A stretch of 64,000 nucleotides of DNA from Lomentospora prolificans (lineage: Eukaryota > Ascomycota > Sordariomycetes > Microascales > Microascaceae), in NCBI GenBank assembly GCA_029532625.1, contig JARFXM010000004.1:620001-684000 (forward strand). Reading direction: 5' to 3'. The notes below the pieces were generated by a model. That model was not told where the DNA came from and ran no database searches. It saw nothing but the letters and a program-made list of their open reading frames with translations. Shown piece by piece: positions 11,301 through 23,800 of the stretch. A program made the position numbers and the translations under genes. The stretch's first letter is position 1; every line of letters begins with the position of its first letter.

Positions 11301-11497
11301 ATATATTTCTAACGTGTGAATCCATAAACTCCGTTGACATATCGGACCCGCACTCTCATTTATGTACTCCATAGTCAACTTGAGAAGAGGAAGTAAGCCA
11401 ACATTACGATTCAAAGGGTTGAAGTAGTTAAGGGTAGATGGATGTAGCTTCAATTTATTTTAGTGCAAGGGGCTGATAGTGAAAGCGAAATTCCTAT

Positions 11498-12486
11498 TCA
11501 TTTCGATCCCCCCCCAGGTATCTGGCGACCGGAGGTCGCAAATGAACTGGGACCCATCACCATAGGCCCAGAAACATCACGTAGCGCAGCAGTATTGTCG
11601 ACACCCTCGGTCGTGGGCAGTTGTACTAGACCACTTATGTCGCGCTTAATCTTGGTTTCTCCAGCCGAGAGGACGAATTTAGAGAAACTAGATGGGAGAA
11701 TGCTTGTATCAGCGAAATCAAGCACGCTGACATTGTCGTTGTCATCTATGATAAAGTTCCCAAGCCGCACATCAGAATAACAGAAGACCATGGGCTCACG
11801 CGAGAGCCCTTGGACTCGACTCTTTCGCTTTGGGATTTTTTTAAGAAACTATATGAAGATGGAAAGGATAAGTGTTATATAATGGAAGTAGGACTCAAAT
11901 ATAGCCCCTCTCTTACAAGGTTAAGGTGGTCCTCAAGTTGTCCAACGTTCTGGTAGTGGCGTGGAGCCTCCTGACAATCGAAAAGGGCATGCCGAATCCT
12001 TCCTCCATCGATAGCTGCCGGGCGAGATTCTGGAGTAATAGGGATGCGGAGAAGCTCAGAAAGAGCGAAGGCAATAGAAGAATATATAGAGTCCTGCCTA
12101 GCGGGATCCTCCATGACCATTAACCATTCATCAGCTGTTTTACCCAGAATGAGTTCCCTAACAATAAACGACTTGCAGTTTCCGGAACCAGGCGATTCCT
12201 CTATCTCGCAAGCATAGAATATTCCAGGAGCCTTAACTGGCGACTTCATGCGACGTAACTCTTCGTATGCCATGATTTGCGCTGGTACTTCGTTCCAGAT
12301 AACTGAGGTACCGTACTTGATCCAGAATACAGGTGCTTCCGGCGGATGAGCAAGGCCCATGTTATAACCCTGCGGGTGTTCCGCAGTGCAGAGCTCTACA
12401 AGCTCAGCAGGAGTGGGAGTTTGATAACCGCGTGGAGGAGGGAGCCCGTGGTATTCCCTAACTACATGGACTGAGGTATTAGACAT
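11498..12486 (-). CDS. APH/choline-kinase-like phosphotransferase domain protein
   Basis: Protein-kinase-like small-molecule phosphotransferase fold, substrate unknown. Two exons: 12486-11917 and 11848-11498, joined across a 68-nt intron (GTAAGA...TATAG). The N-lobe has WIKYGTSVIWNEVPAQIMAYE; the C-lobe catalytic loop reads FCYSDVRLGNFIID followed by VSVLDFADTSILP, matching the Brenner-type HGDxxxxN...D layout of APH enzymes, but with YSD where HGD is usual; the catalytic Asp and metal-binding Asn are kept. Predicted 306 residues from the ATG chosen here (MSNTSVHVV); another in-frame ATG at 12621 would add 45 residues with a less natural composition. It sits alone in a gene-poor region, consistent with accessory status. 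Family is fairly sure; role is not known. Confidence 0.75.
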
Positions 12487-12621
12487 GCTGGAGATATTTA
12501 GGTGATTCCTGGGCTGTATGTAGAAACGAGGCCAGTCTAAGGATGGATGGCAAGCTAGGGTCAATGGTAGGGCGTCAGGTGTGGTGAGATGATGTTTCTT
12601 CATGCATGTGCTTCTAGGCAA

Positions 12622-14003
12622 ATGTATGGAAGAACGACTTCCTAATCTCCCTTTTTAAACTGTATTTCCGCTAGCCCAAAACCTCGACTGCCTTCTCTGA
12701 AACTACTTATCTTCTCTTCAAAGGAAATCATAGTTATCTTCTAGAATTCGCTCTCGGCTGGGTTTCTATAGGAGAGAACATCTCCTAGTGACTTTTCTAC
12801 TATGCTTTCGTCGCCGTCTCTCTGTGATTAAGTAATCCTTCTTTTGGCGGGGCAGTTATTTTGGTCACTCTGCCCCTGCTTTGCGACGCCAGCCAGCGTA
12901 CGAGACCCGGTCGAGTACTAGAACTTGGCCTGTCACATAGGGTTGGAAGAGGTAGAAGACAAGGAAAACCGAACTAGAGCCAGCGTAGTGTAGGGACGCC
13001 CGGTCTCAGGGCATTGGTATCAAGCAATTACAATGAGTCATCCTCGAGCTGGCGGACCTGAAAACCAGTCCCTGTTTGATGAGGGAGAGTCTTGGTACCC
13101 ATGTTAAATGATCTGCACACTGTATCTAGGCTCTACAGTGACTTACTCTAGATTAGATTCAAAAATAAAATGCGGACTTCCAAGCTGAACCTGATTTTCA
13201 TTATATCTACTTCGTAGAAAGCAAGACATCTGTTGGTGGGAGGCCAGATAGGTTGCTCCGAGAGTCCAAGCCTTTCAGGACATTACCGTCAAGCAACTGG
13301 CAATGATTCCTGGTCCCGACATGATATTAAACACTCACAAAGGGCATTGGTTTAAAGCTTCGGGCAATTAGCCGTAATATATACTAGTACAAAGTTTGAA
13401 ACTTTTTTTCCTTATTTCCATCGACCATTCTCATCCGCAGAATGGTCGTCTATTCTGATATTCGGGCTTGACCATTCACATAAATGTGCCTTGAAGCGCC
13501 TGCCGGTTGTATGCCACTCCAGCTCCCGACAATTACCAAGTACAGTACTAGGTAACAAGATACACAAAACTTGAACAAGCCCTTGTCTTGTCCAGCGTTG
13601 TGGTAAATGCCAAGCAAGAAATGATGGCCTCAGTTCGAGGGCCAACTGGCGGGAGTGCGTCGTATACTGCTTAATTAGATAAAATGTGGGTTAAGCCAGG
13701 CCAAGCTCCGTCGCCAGCATCACAAACCCATACGAACCCCACTATTTACTCTGCTCGATGCCCCTCTTCTACCCTGAAGCCGAATATAAGACCGAGTTGT
13801 ACCCTAGGTTTCTAGCAAGATACGAGCATCTTCGGTGTGTATCTTATCCAGAATCGCTCAAAAACCCTCGGGCTGCGTAAGGGCAATGGCCTCTTTCCTA
13901 AGCCTAAGTCGATTCTCTCACACTTGAGCCTTCGTCTGCCATCTCTCGTTTTTGTCCGCTGGCTAGCGAAGTCGTTCATTCTACGTATGGGTGGTCTCGT
14001 ATC
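12622..14003. other. Intergenic, 1.4 kb
   Basis: Promoter side of both flanking divergent genes. AT-richer than the housekeeping blocks, with no ORF of convincing composition and no tRNA-like cloverleaf seen. Confidence 0.5.
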
Positions 14004-15121
14004 GTGAAATATTGGACGATGAAACCGCCTCTCGACAACCCCTTGGGCCGCTTTTGTCATCAATATCTCCAATTGGAGATGAAATTGGACTACCCGGGTG
14101 CCGAATTATTACGACAATCGAGCGTCCAGGAAAATCTTTACGATGCATTGTTTGCCGATGGAGCGGTCCCGTTTCCACCTCCTCATAGATATCGCCTGAG
14201 GGTCCTCAAGGAATTGTTATCGAGGATAGAGAAGAGCATAGAAGACTGGGAAGAACAGGTAACTGATCCCCGACGAACTTTCGCTGGTACGCAGACTGAT
14301 GGTTTCTTTGATTGATGCAGGGGGTGTCGGATAACCTTATGGAGGCATTTGCAGAGATGGTGGCCGTACCAGTTCTGTCTGAAAGCGAGGCTGTCCAGCA
14401 GATGGATTATGTGACATATTACCTGTCACTCTTGAAACCTGAATGGGAAAACGAAGATGTAACCAAGAGCGCAACCAAAAATTGCATTACCTTGTTTGAG
14501 TCGAGGGGATTGCTCTCGTCATCCGGCACGACAGGTATGCGAACTTGGGAAGCCGGACTTCATTTGGGACAATGGCTCTGTACTGTCCCGGAAGTGGTTA
14601 AAGGAAAGAGAGTGCTCGAGCTTGGCGCAGGAACCGGCTACATCTCAGTTTTGTGCGCGAAATACCTCGGCGCATCTAAAGTGATTGCTTCGGACGGCTC
14701 AGAGGACGTCATAAACGGACTATCCGATAGCATTTTCTTGAATGGCCTTCAGGACTCTACAAACTTCACCACCATGGAGCTCGCGTGGGGTACAGCGCTT
14801 CTTGGCACCGAGGAAGCTGAGTGGAACGGCGGCGAAGAGATCGACGTCGTCTTGGGATCGGACATTGTCTACGATGCCAGAACGCAACCGGCCCTCGTCG
14901 CGACGTTGGGTGAACTATTTGAGTTATTCCCCAAGGTCAAGGTTATTATCAGTACGGCAGAGAGGAACGTTGCGACGCTGAATAACCTGCTGGGTATATG
15001 CAAGGCCCAAGGATTATTGGTAGAGTTCATTGAGTTCCCCACACCCACGGCTGCCGAGCAAGAGGGCCCGTTCTACGATACTAGTGTCCCGATTCACATT
15101 GTCGAGATACGGAAACAATGA
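14004..15121 (+). CDS. EFM3: Protein-lysine N-methyltransferase, EFM3/FAM86 type
   Basis: SAM-dependent seven-beta-strand methyltransferase; yeast Efm3 and human FAM86A methylate a lysine of elongation factor 2. Exon 1 (14004-14258, 85 codons) carries the family N-terminal helix region GRFCHQYLQLEMKLDYPGAE; a 62-nt intron (GTAACT...TGCAG) leads to exon 2 (14321-15121). Motif I is VLELGAGTGYISVL near residues 183-196, and the family signature region reads IDVVLGSDIVYDARTQPAL. The segment GTTGMRTWEAGLHLGQWL matches the TG-x-R-TWEA block of this subgroup. Product 351 residues, in the expected range. Start could also be the ATG at 14019. The target (eEF2) is inferred from family membership. Confidence 0.87.
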
Positions 15122-15197
15122 GAGGAACTGCCATATTCGACTAATGTACATGTGCGCAAATATTATACAATATCATCATAAGATGTGTTATGTCTTA

Positions 15198-16020
15198 TCA
15201 CTTAGACCCGGCCTTTCTTTCTTCTTCCTTCAACCGGGCGACGAGCTTCTCCGTCAAGAACGGGCTGAGACCCAAACTGCATTGCGTTAGTGTAAGCTGC
15301 CAACAGAGAAGAAGAGGCACTCAACTTACATGCCCTGATTCGTGAGAATGCGGTATGTCCCGCTCGGCACCAGCTTCCCCACAATATCACCCGCCGCATC
15401 TACTTCCACGCTCCCTAGGATATCTTCCGGCCACGCGATCCGACCAAAGTCGGGTGGATTTCTCGTATCGCTCAAGTGCACATACCCACCCCTACCAGCG
15501 CCCCCGGCGCCCCCTTGAGCACTCGCTCCACCGGCGCCACCATCACCCGTGAGTTTCTTGGCCCGCCGCCGTTGATTTTGGAAGACGCCTAGGCTGAAGG
15601 AGGTGCCGCCAGGGCCGGCGAAGGCGCGGGCCTGGGATTGGAGGTCGGGATCGTTGTGGGCGTTTTCGACGAGGACTTCGTTGAGGATAGAAAGGAAGCG
15701 CGGGTTTTCCTTCAAGGATTGGGGGGTCGGCGGGAGTGCTGTCGTGGTGCCGACGGCCACGGCTTGGGACGGTGGGGTGGTGTCGAGGTAGGTGAGGAGA
15801 TTTACGCCGGGAGCGGGGTGGTCGGTGAATACTTTCTATACAGAGGACATTTAGAATTTTCACCGGATAATCGGGCTAGAAAGCGCCTCGAGCTCAAGCT
15901 TACAATATTTGGGTTCGAGGAGAGCGTCGATAAAGGTCGGAGAGGGTTGGTTCGGAGAGGCTGGAAGGCGCCGAACCCGGCGACATGGGCGCCAATGGAT
16001 CGTACAAGAACTCGAGACAT
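15198..16020 (-). CDS. Conserved fungal protein, probably mitochondrial
   Basis: Function unknown. Three exons (16020-15904, 15835-15330, 15276-15198) with 68- and 53-nt introns; phases close to give 233 residues. The N-terminus is basic and hydroxylated without acidic residues (MSRVLVRSIGAHVAGFGAFQ), suggesting a mitochondrial presequence. Next comes HPAPGVNLLTYLDTTPPSQA, then SLKENPRFLSILNEVL, a Gly/Ala-rich low-complexity linker, and the conserved block RNPPDFGRIAWPEDILGSVE. The end ILGLSPFLTEKLVARLKEEE is formed only after the second splice, which supports the model. I recall the same architecture in other Pezizomycotina as a hypothetical protein. It ends only 77 bases from the convergent EFM3 stop. 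Confidence 0.84.
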
Positions 16021-16352
16021 TCTGAATGAGATCTTGACTATGCAAGGGTTGAATTGCCGGTGAAGGGCAAATTCGCGATGGTAACATCGAAGAGAGCTTC
16101 AAAAATTAGAGTGCTCTTGCTGTGAGGTCATGCATCCTGATTGAGCTCTGGACCGTCCGCAGCTGGGACCGGCTGTACCGCACCTCCCCACAGGCCCTTT
16201 ACGCGACAAGAAATTGAGACGCGTCTGGAACGGGACATCCCACCTCAACCTCCAAACGAGACATGCACACCACGCCTCTTCGCACCTACCAATCGACCTC
16301 ATAGACTGGACTTCCTAGTCGAATCTTTGCCCAGTTACAACCGCAAAATGCT
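16021..16352. other. Bidirectional promoter region
   Basis: Separates two divergent starts by about 330 bases, so both promoters must lie here. It carries two MluI-box-like sites (listed separately). No ORF support. Confidence 0.65.
16201..16224. promoter_or_regulatory. Paired MluI cell-cycle box-like sites
   Basis: ACGCGA at 16201-16206 and a perfect ACGCGT at 16219-16224, about 130-150 bases before the predicted DPB2 start. MBF binds ACGCGT upstream of G1/S replication genes in yeasts, including DNA polymerase subunits, so the position in front of DPB2 is meaningful. Binding here is inferred. Confidence 0.5.
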
Positions 16353-18762
16353 ATGATATCCGCCTCCCGAATGTACGAATCGCCATGCACAAATTCATAG
16401 CTAAAGAAACCCCCGCCAAGCGCACAAACCCCCCCCTCCTCCGACATTCCCTCTTCCTCTCCCGCCTTCGGAACCCCAGCGCATCCTCTCAAGCCCTTCT
16501 CCGCGACCCCGCTCGCCGCTCCGGCGCGCCATGCCGTCCTACCCATTGTCCTCCCTCCCGCGACGCTGCGGCCGCTCGCCTTTCGCACATTTACAAAGAA
16601 ACACAGTCTAACCCTCAACTCCTCAAGTTTAGCGGAGCTCGCCTCGTTCATCGGACGGCACTGCGGCTCAGGATGGCGCGAGGAAGGCCTGGCTGAAAAG
16701 GTGCTCGAAGAGGTCGCGCGGAGCTGGAAGAACCGGAATGGCGGCGTGATTGTGGACGGCGCGAGCCCCGAGCTCAAGGAGATTTTGACGACGTTGGAGG
16801 CGAGCATGAGCGGGGGCAAGATCATATCTGGTGGAAAGGGCTTGAGCCGGCAGAATAGTTTGATGCTAGAGTCGAGTCAGGATCCGGAGCTGGCCAATGT
16901 GAGGATGGGACTGCCGCCGAATAGAACGTTGATGAGGGGGGATAGCCAGACTAGCTTGGGCGTGTCGAATCTGGCGGTGGATGATGATATCGATGATGAG
17001 TCCTTGAATGATGTGCGGAAATGGCTCAAGGTTCTAAATGCCTATGAGCAGCCTCGGCTTGTCTACAATGTTGATAAGAAGCATTTTGAGAGGTACGTGG
17101 CTAACTGGACCCTTTTCTCCCGGCCCCAAACACTAACCATACTCTTACAGGGAAACTACTAAACCATCCATCATGCCGTCTGCCCCTCGAAAAACGCTCG
17201 CCTTCAAGAACCGCTTCAACGTCCTCCACCAACGCCTGCTCCGCCATGAATCCTTCCACACATCCGCTGTTACCACCGCCCGAAACACAAACAAGCGCCG
17301 GACGCCAGGCGCCGGACAAGCCCTCAAGATCACGCAGATAGCAAACATGCTGGGCCGTCACGGCACGCAGCAGATGCTCTTGGGTATGCTCGTCATCCTG
17401 CCTGCGGGCGAGCTAGCTATTAGCGATTTGACAGGTACAATAACGTTGGATCTATCGCGCGCTATGGATTACCCTGAAAACTCTGCCTGGTTTACGCCTA
17501 GTATGATTGTATTGGTGGACGGAATCTATGAAGAGGAAGACGAAGAGATGGGTAAGGGTCTTGGCGGAACGAGAGGTGTTGGCGGTGTTCTAGGGGGCAA
17601 GTTTATTGCCTCCTTCATCGGACATTTGTCCTGCGAAACCCGAGCGACGTCTCTGGGTATGACAGGGGCGGATGGAGCGCAGGACCAGTCAATCGGCGGA
17701 GGCTTTGGTTGGATCGATTTCCTCGGCGTTGGTAGCGAGCGTGCCGTGGGACAAAAGATGCGGCGCGTAGAGGAACGTCTACTTCGGAGGCTCACTACAG
17801 ATGAGGCAGCTGACCGATCCCGGCTCGTCGTCCTCGGAGAAGTGAACCTGGACAACCCAAAGACATTACCGGCCCTGCGCAAGATATTATCCATCTATTC
17901 CGCAGGGGACCAAGCAGCCGCTCCTCTCACCTTGATCCTCATGGGAAATTTTGTCTCGCAGCCCGTCATGGCTAGAAGCCGGGGCAAGGGCAGCGTCGAG
18001 TACAAGGAATACTTTGACGAACTAGGAACCGTCCTGGCCGATTTTCCCTCCCTTGTCAAGAATTCCACATTCGTCTTCGTCCCCGGCGACAACGACGCGT
18101 GGATCTCTGCGGGTACCACCGGCGCTTCCTCCCCTCTCCCTCGCAAACCCATCCCCGAGGTCTTCACCTCTCGCATCCGCCGCCTCTTCACCTCCAACGC
18201 CAGCAATGATAGCTCCAACGCCAACCCCGAAGCCGTCTGGGCTTCCAACCCCAGCCGGCTCTCTCTCTTCGGGCCGAATCACGAAATTCTCCTCTTCCGG
18301 GACGACATGCTCGGCCGTCTTCAGCGCAACGCCGTCGTGGTCGGAGGCTCCCGGGACACCGCGGTCCCCAACGAAGACGATGGCGAAGATGTCACCATGA
18401 CGCCCGCCGAGGATGCCGTTGATGCTGAGGGTGAGAATTCTACGGAAAGGGAGCGCGTCGCCCAGGCTAGCCTGCGCACCGCGAAGAGGCTCGTCAAGAC
18501 AGTCCTGGACCAGGGTTACCTGTCGCCGTTCCAGTCGAGCATCCGCCCCGTGCACTGGGATTACTCTTGGGCGCTGCATCTTTACCCGTTGCCTTCGGCT
18601 ATGGTACTGATGGATAACACGGCGCCGGCGTTTTGTGTGACGTACGGGCGATGCCATGTGATGAATCCGGGGAGCCTGTTAATGGCAGATCGGAGGGGAA
18701 CTGCGAGGTGGATTGAATACAAGATTGGGTCATTGGGCCAGATCCGAGAGTGTGGGTTCTGA
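16353..18762 (+). CDS. DPB2: DNA polymerase epsilon subunit B
   Basis: Essential second subunit of the leading-strand replicase and link to the CMG helicase. Proposed exons: 16353-16372, 16421-17092 and 17151-18762, giving 767 residues. The second intron (58 nt, GTACGT...TACAG) is clear. The first is a tiny 48-nt intron (GTACGA...CCAAG) inferred because an in-frame TAG at 16398 otherwise splits the ATG from the family N-terminus DIPSSSPAFGTPAHPLKP. Then LRPLAFRTFTKKHSLTL and GSGWREEGLAE are typical Dpb2. The C-terminal inactive calcineurin-like phosphoesterase domain includes VVLGEVNLDNPKTL, LTLILMGNFVSQPV, FVFVPGDNDAW, FGPNHEILLFRDDM and a final LGQIRECGF. Catalytic metal ligands are lost, as in all B subunits. 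Only the first exon is uncertain. Confidence 0.94.
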
Positions 18763-20891
18763 AAATACATGTTTCGAGAGCATATAAGGATCATACGTGC
18801 GTGGGATAATGGGTCTTAATGATATTGGTAGCAATGACAAAAAGAGAAGAGGACTGCATGACATCACGCATGGAAATCCCGTCGAAAAGGTGCAAACAGT
18901 GTATTGAATGCTAACGAGCGAGACCAAAACCACATTTGCATACTCCGATGTCATTACTACGAATAGTAAATGAATCGGAGTCAAGTACCTGAACGTATGA
19001 ATGTTTTTAAAGTCAACTCCACATTGGGCTTCCTCCAAGAAGCCGCGAGGCATTGACTTTCTAGCCTTCTTCATTTCTGGTGAGTCCAGTATCGAAAGGA
19101 TTAATCGGTTTAAGGGTCGCCATTTAATAAGTGAAATTGATCTGTCTTCGCGGCTCACATCTGCGAGAAAGGATTTCCATGGAAATGGGTAACATGACTG
19201 CGGTAAGGCGGACCCAGGATATAGATCTATTGGCCCTCACTTCGATCCAATTCTAAGTGAAGAAAGAAACAGCAGACCAGGAAGCTCCAAAAAGACATGG
19301 GCGCCTCCGCTGGTATGTCGATCGCGAAGGGATCTGGTGCAGTGTTTGGCAGAGAGCGTGGCATATTCTGCTGTTGATTATAAGAAGTCCGGTGCACTGA
19401 TCATCCTGTAGCAGGTCGTGCAGCGCCTGACGACAGATCTGGTCAAGAGTATCGGACGATCCCGTGTGCGTTGCTCGATCGATCCCGGAGAACCTTTGGC
19501 CCGGCGAGGGCCAAACGCTCAAGCTGAAGTCTGCAAGAGCGATTCCCGAAAAGCTATCAACGAGGAATAAAAACTGCCTCTTGCGGATTTCAGGGATGCC
19601 GAGACTGGTGACTGATCGGCTTCCATTCGAAGTGACAGTACAGGAGTCCTGGTCTGGTGGGGCAACGGATCGGATATACCCTGGCACCTAGGAAGCGGAG
19701 GGCGAAGGAAGGGCGCTGAGCCAATGCTCGTTGCCCGTGTATCGACTCCGCGCTGCTGTCTAGCGTTGGAATAGATAGCTTCCAAGGCTAGGCTGGAGTC
19801 ACAACTCGAGGGCGATCGCAAGACATGGCCCACGGAGTGCAAACTCAGCGGAGGCATCAGAGAGGTAGGGTCGGCCGAAAGTGACCCTTGGTGTGGGTTT
19901 TAACTGAGAAGCTGGATGACTGCTATACTATGGTAGGTATTTTTGAGTCAACCCTCGACGAGGATACTGGCGAATGTATGCTGAGGAGGTGTGCGCCCAT
20001 AGATGTCTTCTTTGCCACTCGGAGGCTAAGAGCTTTTCCTAACGGTGAAATCCAAGAGTCGAGACGTTGGACGAGAGGATCCGAGGGGCAAGAACAAAAT
20101 GATCAAGAAACAGAGCTCAACATTCTACGTGAAGCCAGTCGGCGCGACTCAGCCCACCATGACCCATCTCCTTCGGCGGTTTGTTCTTGCACGAGACCTC
20201 CTACGAGTCACCAGTGCTCGAATAGACAAAAAGACAGTAAAATGTAAATGATTAAAATGTATATCAACCGGCTGGGTAATGATGGCTCGGTCTAGGAACC
20301 CCAAGCGTGATGGCTTGGGCAAAGAGCGCTTGGCCCATGGTCCACAGATCTTGAGAATAACGCGTAGTGGTGGGGTTTACTGTGACTGTGTTACTGAGGC
20401 AGTGGCGACGGAGGAAAACCCATTTCCGCCGCGTGTGTTGAGTAAAGCGATTGCTGACTCAGTGGTCGGAATTTCCCGTTGTGTTCTCAACTGCAGGAGC
20501 GACCGAACTGATCTCGCGGCTGAGATTGGTCCGTGCATTGGCTCAGCGAGGCTGGATTTTTTTCTGGGGAGACCACAAAATTGGTGTTGACTAGGTAAGC
20601 AAGCTTGCCTCGCCAACGCCCGTCGCCTCCTTCACGCTCATCTTCGACCATTCCCATCCCCTTCAACCCTCAGAATCTCTCCTCTTTTCACACTCAATCT
20701 CTCCATCCGCCCTTGTTTCTATTGCGCTAGATCAGCTTGGGACGATCCTCCTTTCCCATCTCGACGACATCCCACATCCTGACGCGTCAACATCGTTGCG
20801 TAGCTGGTCTGGCGAGAGACAGCAACGCTGCGAGTGTTGGCAGATCCCTCTATTTCCATCGATCCCAGCCCGACGAATCTAATCGCCCAGT
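18763..20891. other. Intergenic, 2.1 kb
   Basis: 3' side of DPB2 and the promoter/leader of SPT6. ORFs such as 19253-19687 (minus) have no recognisable domain. The last 250 bases before the SPT6 ATG are C/T-rich, typical of a leader. Confidence 0.5.
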
Positions 20892-23800
20892 ATGAGCAAC
20901 GATATTGGAGGCTTCATCGACTCCCACGTCGAGGTTGATTCCGAGGAGGAAGATGAGTCCTTTGACGAAGAAACCGGCTCCCCACGTCGCAGGCGCACCG
21001 CGCATATCGACGATTCTAGTGAAGAGGAGGAAGAAGACGACGAGGAGGAGGAGCGAAAGGTGCGACACTCCCTCGTGCCACCTTTTGTGCCCACTATTGG
21101 GTCATAGTTCTAACTTGGCTCTTCGATCTAGGTTCGCGAAGGATTCATCGTTGAAGATGAAGAGGAAGAGGAGGAAATTGAAGATGATGACGCCGAAGAG
21201 AGGCAGAAACGGAAGCGCGCTCGACGCGACCGAGAAGAGGAGGAACAGCTAGACGAGGAAGATCTCGAGCTTATCGGCGAGCAATTGCCTGGCTGGGATC
21301 GAGGGGCACAGGCCGAGGTAGGCTTTTGATACGACCTCGAGTTAGCGTCGCCTGGCGCAGCTAACCCATCGCTTTCTCACTAGCCCAAATTCAAGCGACT
21401 AAAGCGTGGCCATAACGATGACGACGATCACCGAACGGAAAGGCGTGGCCTCGACGAGATTTTCTCTGACGACGACGAGGACGGTGGCGACCAACGACCC
21501 TATGGCCGCTCCAACTTCAGGGCCCAGCCCGATGAATTCGCCGACTTCATCGAGGAAGATTTCCCCGAGTCCGAGGAAGAAATCGAGCGCCAGCGAGAAG
21601 AGAGGGAAGTCGCCAGGACCCGGGACAAAGGTGTCGGTAGTGTCATCGATACCTCTGGGCTCGACAAAGATGCCTTGCAGGATATGGAGGATATCTTCGG
21701 TGATGGCGCGGATTACGATTGGGCCCTCCAAGCTGAGGAGGAAGAAGAGGAGCGTGAACAGGCAGAGCAAGCCATCGAGCTCAAGGACGTCTTCGAGCCG
21801 TCGCAGCTTACCGAAAAGCTTCTTACCGACGAAGATAACGAGATCCGTTTCACTGATGAGCCTGAACGTTTCCAGGTCGACCGCAAACAATTCAAACATC
21901 TCCAGATGACTGGTGAACAATTCAAGGAGGAGGCGCGATGGATCTCTGCACTCATGTGGCCCAAGAAGAATCTCCCGCAGGAATCACACAATGCCTTCAC
22001 AAAAGCTATCGGCAAGGTCTTAGAGTTCTTTGTGGTCGACGAGGTGGAAGTACCCTATGTTTTCCAGCATCGAAAAGACTACCTCCTTGATACGAAGAAG
22101 GTCCCTAATCCCGATCACCGCACCGATCCCGATGCGCCCGAATACATCATCGAGGCCAAGAAGCTCCTTAACCAGGACGATCTATGGCGCATCATGGAGC
22201 TGGATATTAAGTTCCGCTCGCTCATCGAGCGCCGGAATGCCTTGGAAAAAATGTACGATAACCTCAAGAGGAACGCCGGGGTTCAAGACGATATGCTAGA
22301 GGACATGATTCCCCAAGCGGCTACGGTCGAGGAGCTTCAAGACCTTCAGGATTACACGCATTTCAGGTACGCGGCTGAGCTGAAGGACCTCGCCTCCACC
22401 AACGGAAGCAGCCAACAGATCAAGCGGCCTGGTTCTCGGACTGCCATGATGGACCGGATTCGGAAGAGCAGGGCCTACCAGTTCGTGCGCGCGTACGGCC
22501 TAACGGCTGACCAGCTAGCCCGGAATGCCCTAGGCGAAGGCCGCAAGGTGCTTCCTGAAGATGACGCAAAGGAACCTGATCAGCTTGCAGACGACCTCGT
22601 TGACGACGACTTCCCTACCGGAGAGTCTGTTATTTCGGCTGCTCGACAAATGTATGCGGAAGAACTCTTCGTCAACCCGCGTATGCGCAAGTTTTTCCGG
22701 ATGCACTTCTACCAGCTGGGAGAGATTGACTGCCATCGCACAGAAAAGGGTCTACGCAAGATCGACGAGTCTCATCCTTACTACGATATCAAGTACCTCA
22801 TGCGGCAAACCATGTCCGACCTTGCCCGCCAGCCGGAGCTCTTCCTCAAGATGATGAAAGCCGAAGAGGATGGTCTCATCGAAATCAGGCTTCGAATGAG
22901 AAACCGTGCCGAATTCCGGGAGAAGCTCGATATGGAATTTGAGTCGGAGAACTTTAGCGACGTTGCTCAGCGATGGAGGAACGAACGTAAGAAGGTGCTG
23001 GACCTCGCGTGTTCCAAACTTGAGCGAGTGGTCACAAAGGGCGTCAAGGAGTCGCTGCGTACCGCATGTCAAGAAGAGGTTCTCAACGCCTGCCGTGAAG
23101 AATACTACAAGCGCCTCGACCAGGCCCCTATCAAGCCCAAGGGCCTCGTCCTGGGTACGGCCCCACGAGTACTTGTGCTCTCCAACGGCATGGGCGACGC
23201 TATGCGCGATCCCGTCTTCTGGACTTGGGTTGAGGAAGATGGCCGCATCATAGAGCACGGCAAATTTACGAATCTCGGGCGAGACGAGAAGCAGCGCGAA
23301 GACTTCGCAGAACTCGTTCAGAGGCGCCGGCCCGACGTTGTCGGTGTCAGCGGTTTCTCTGCTGCTACGAATAAACTCGTACGTGACATCGAAGGTCTCA
23401 TCAGCGAGAAGGGCCTCATGGGCCCCGAATACCAAGACCCAGATTCCGACGATAAAGAGTATCGAACCGACCCTCTTGAGGTCGTCATTGTCAACGACGA
23501 GGTAGCTCGTTTGTACAAGGACAACGCCCGAGCGGTCGCCGACCACCCCTCTCTTCACCCCATCGCGCGCTACTGTTTTGCCCTCGCCCGTTACATGCAA
23601 AACCCCATAAAGGAATACGCCGCGCTGGGCAAAGATATTGTGACACTCAACTTCCACCCTTGCCAAAAACTCCTTCCCCATGATAAGCTCATGAAGGCTC
23701 TCGAGACTGCCATGGTTGATATGGTTAATCTTTGCGGTATTGACATCAACGAGGCCGTTAGCGACGCCTACACAGCAAACCTATTACCGTACATCGCCGG

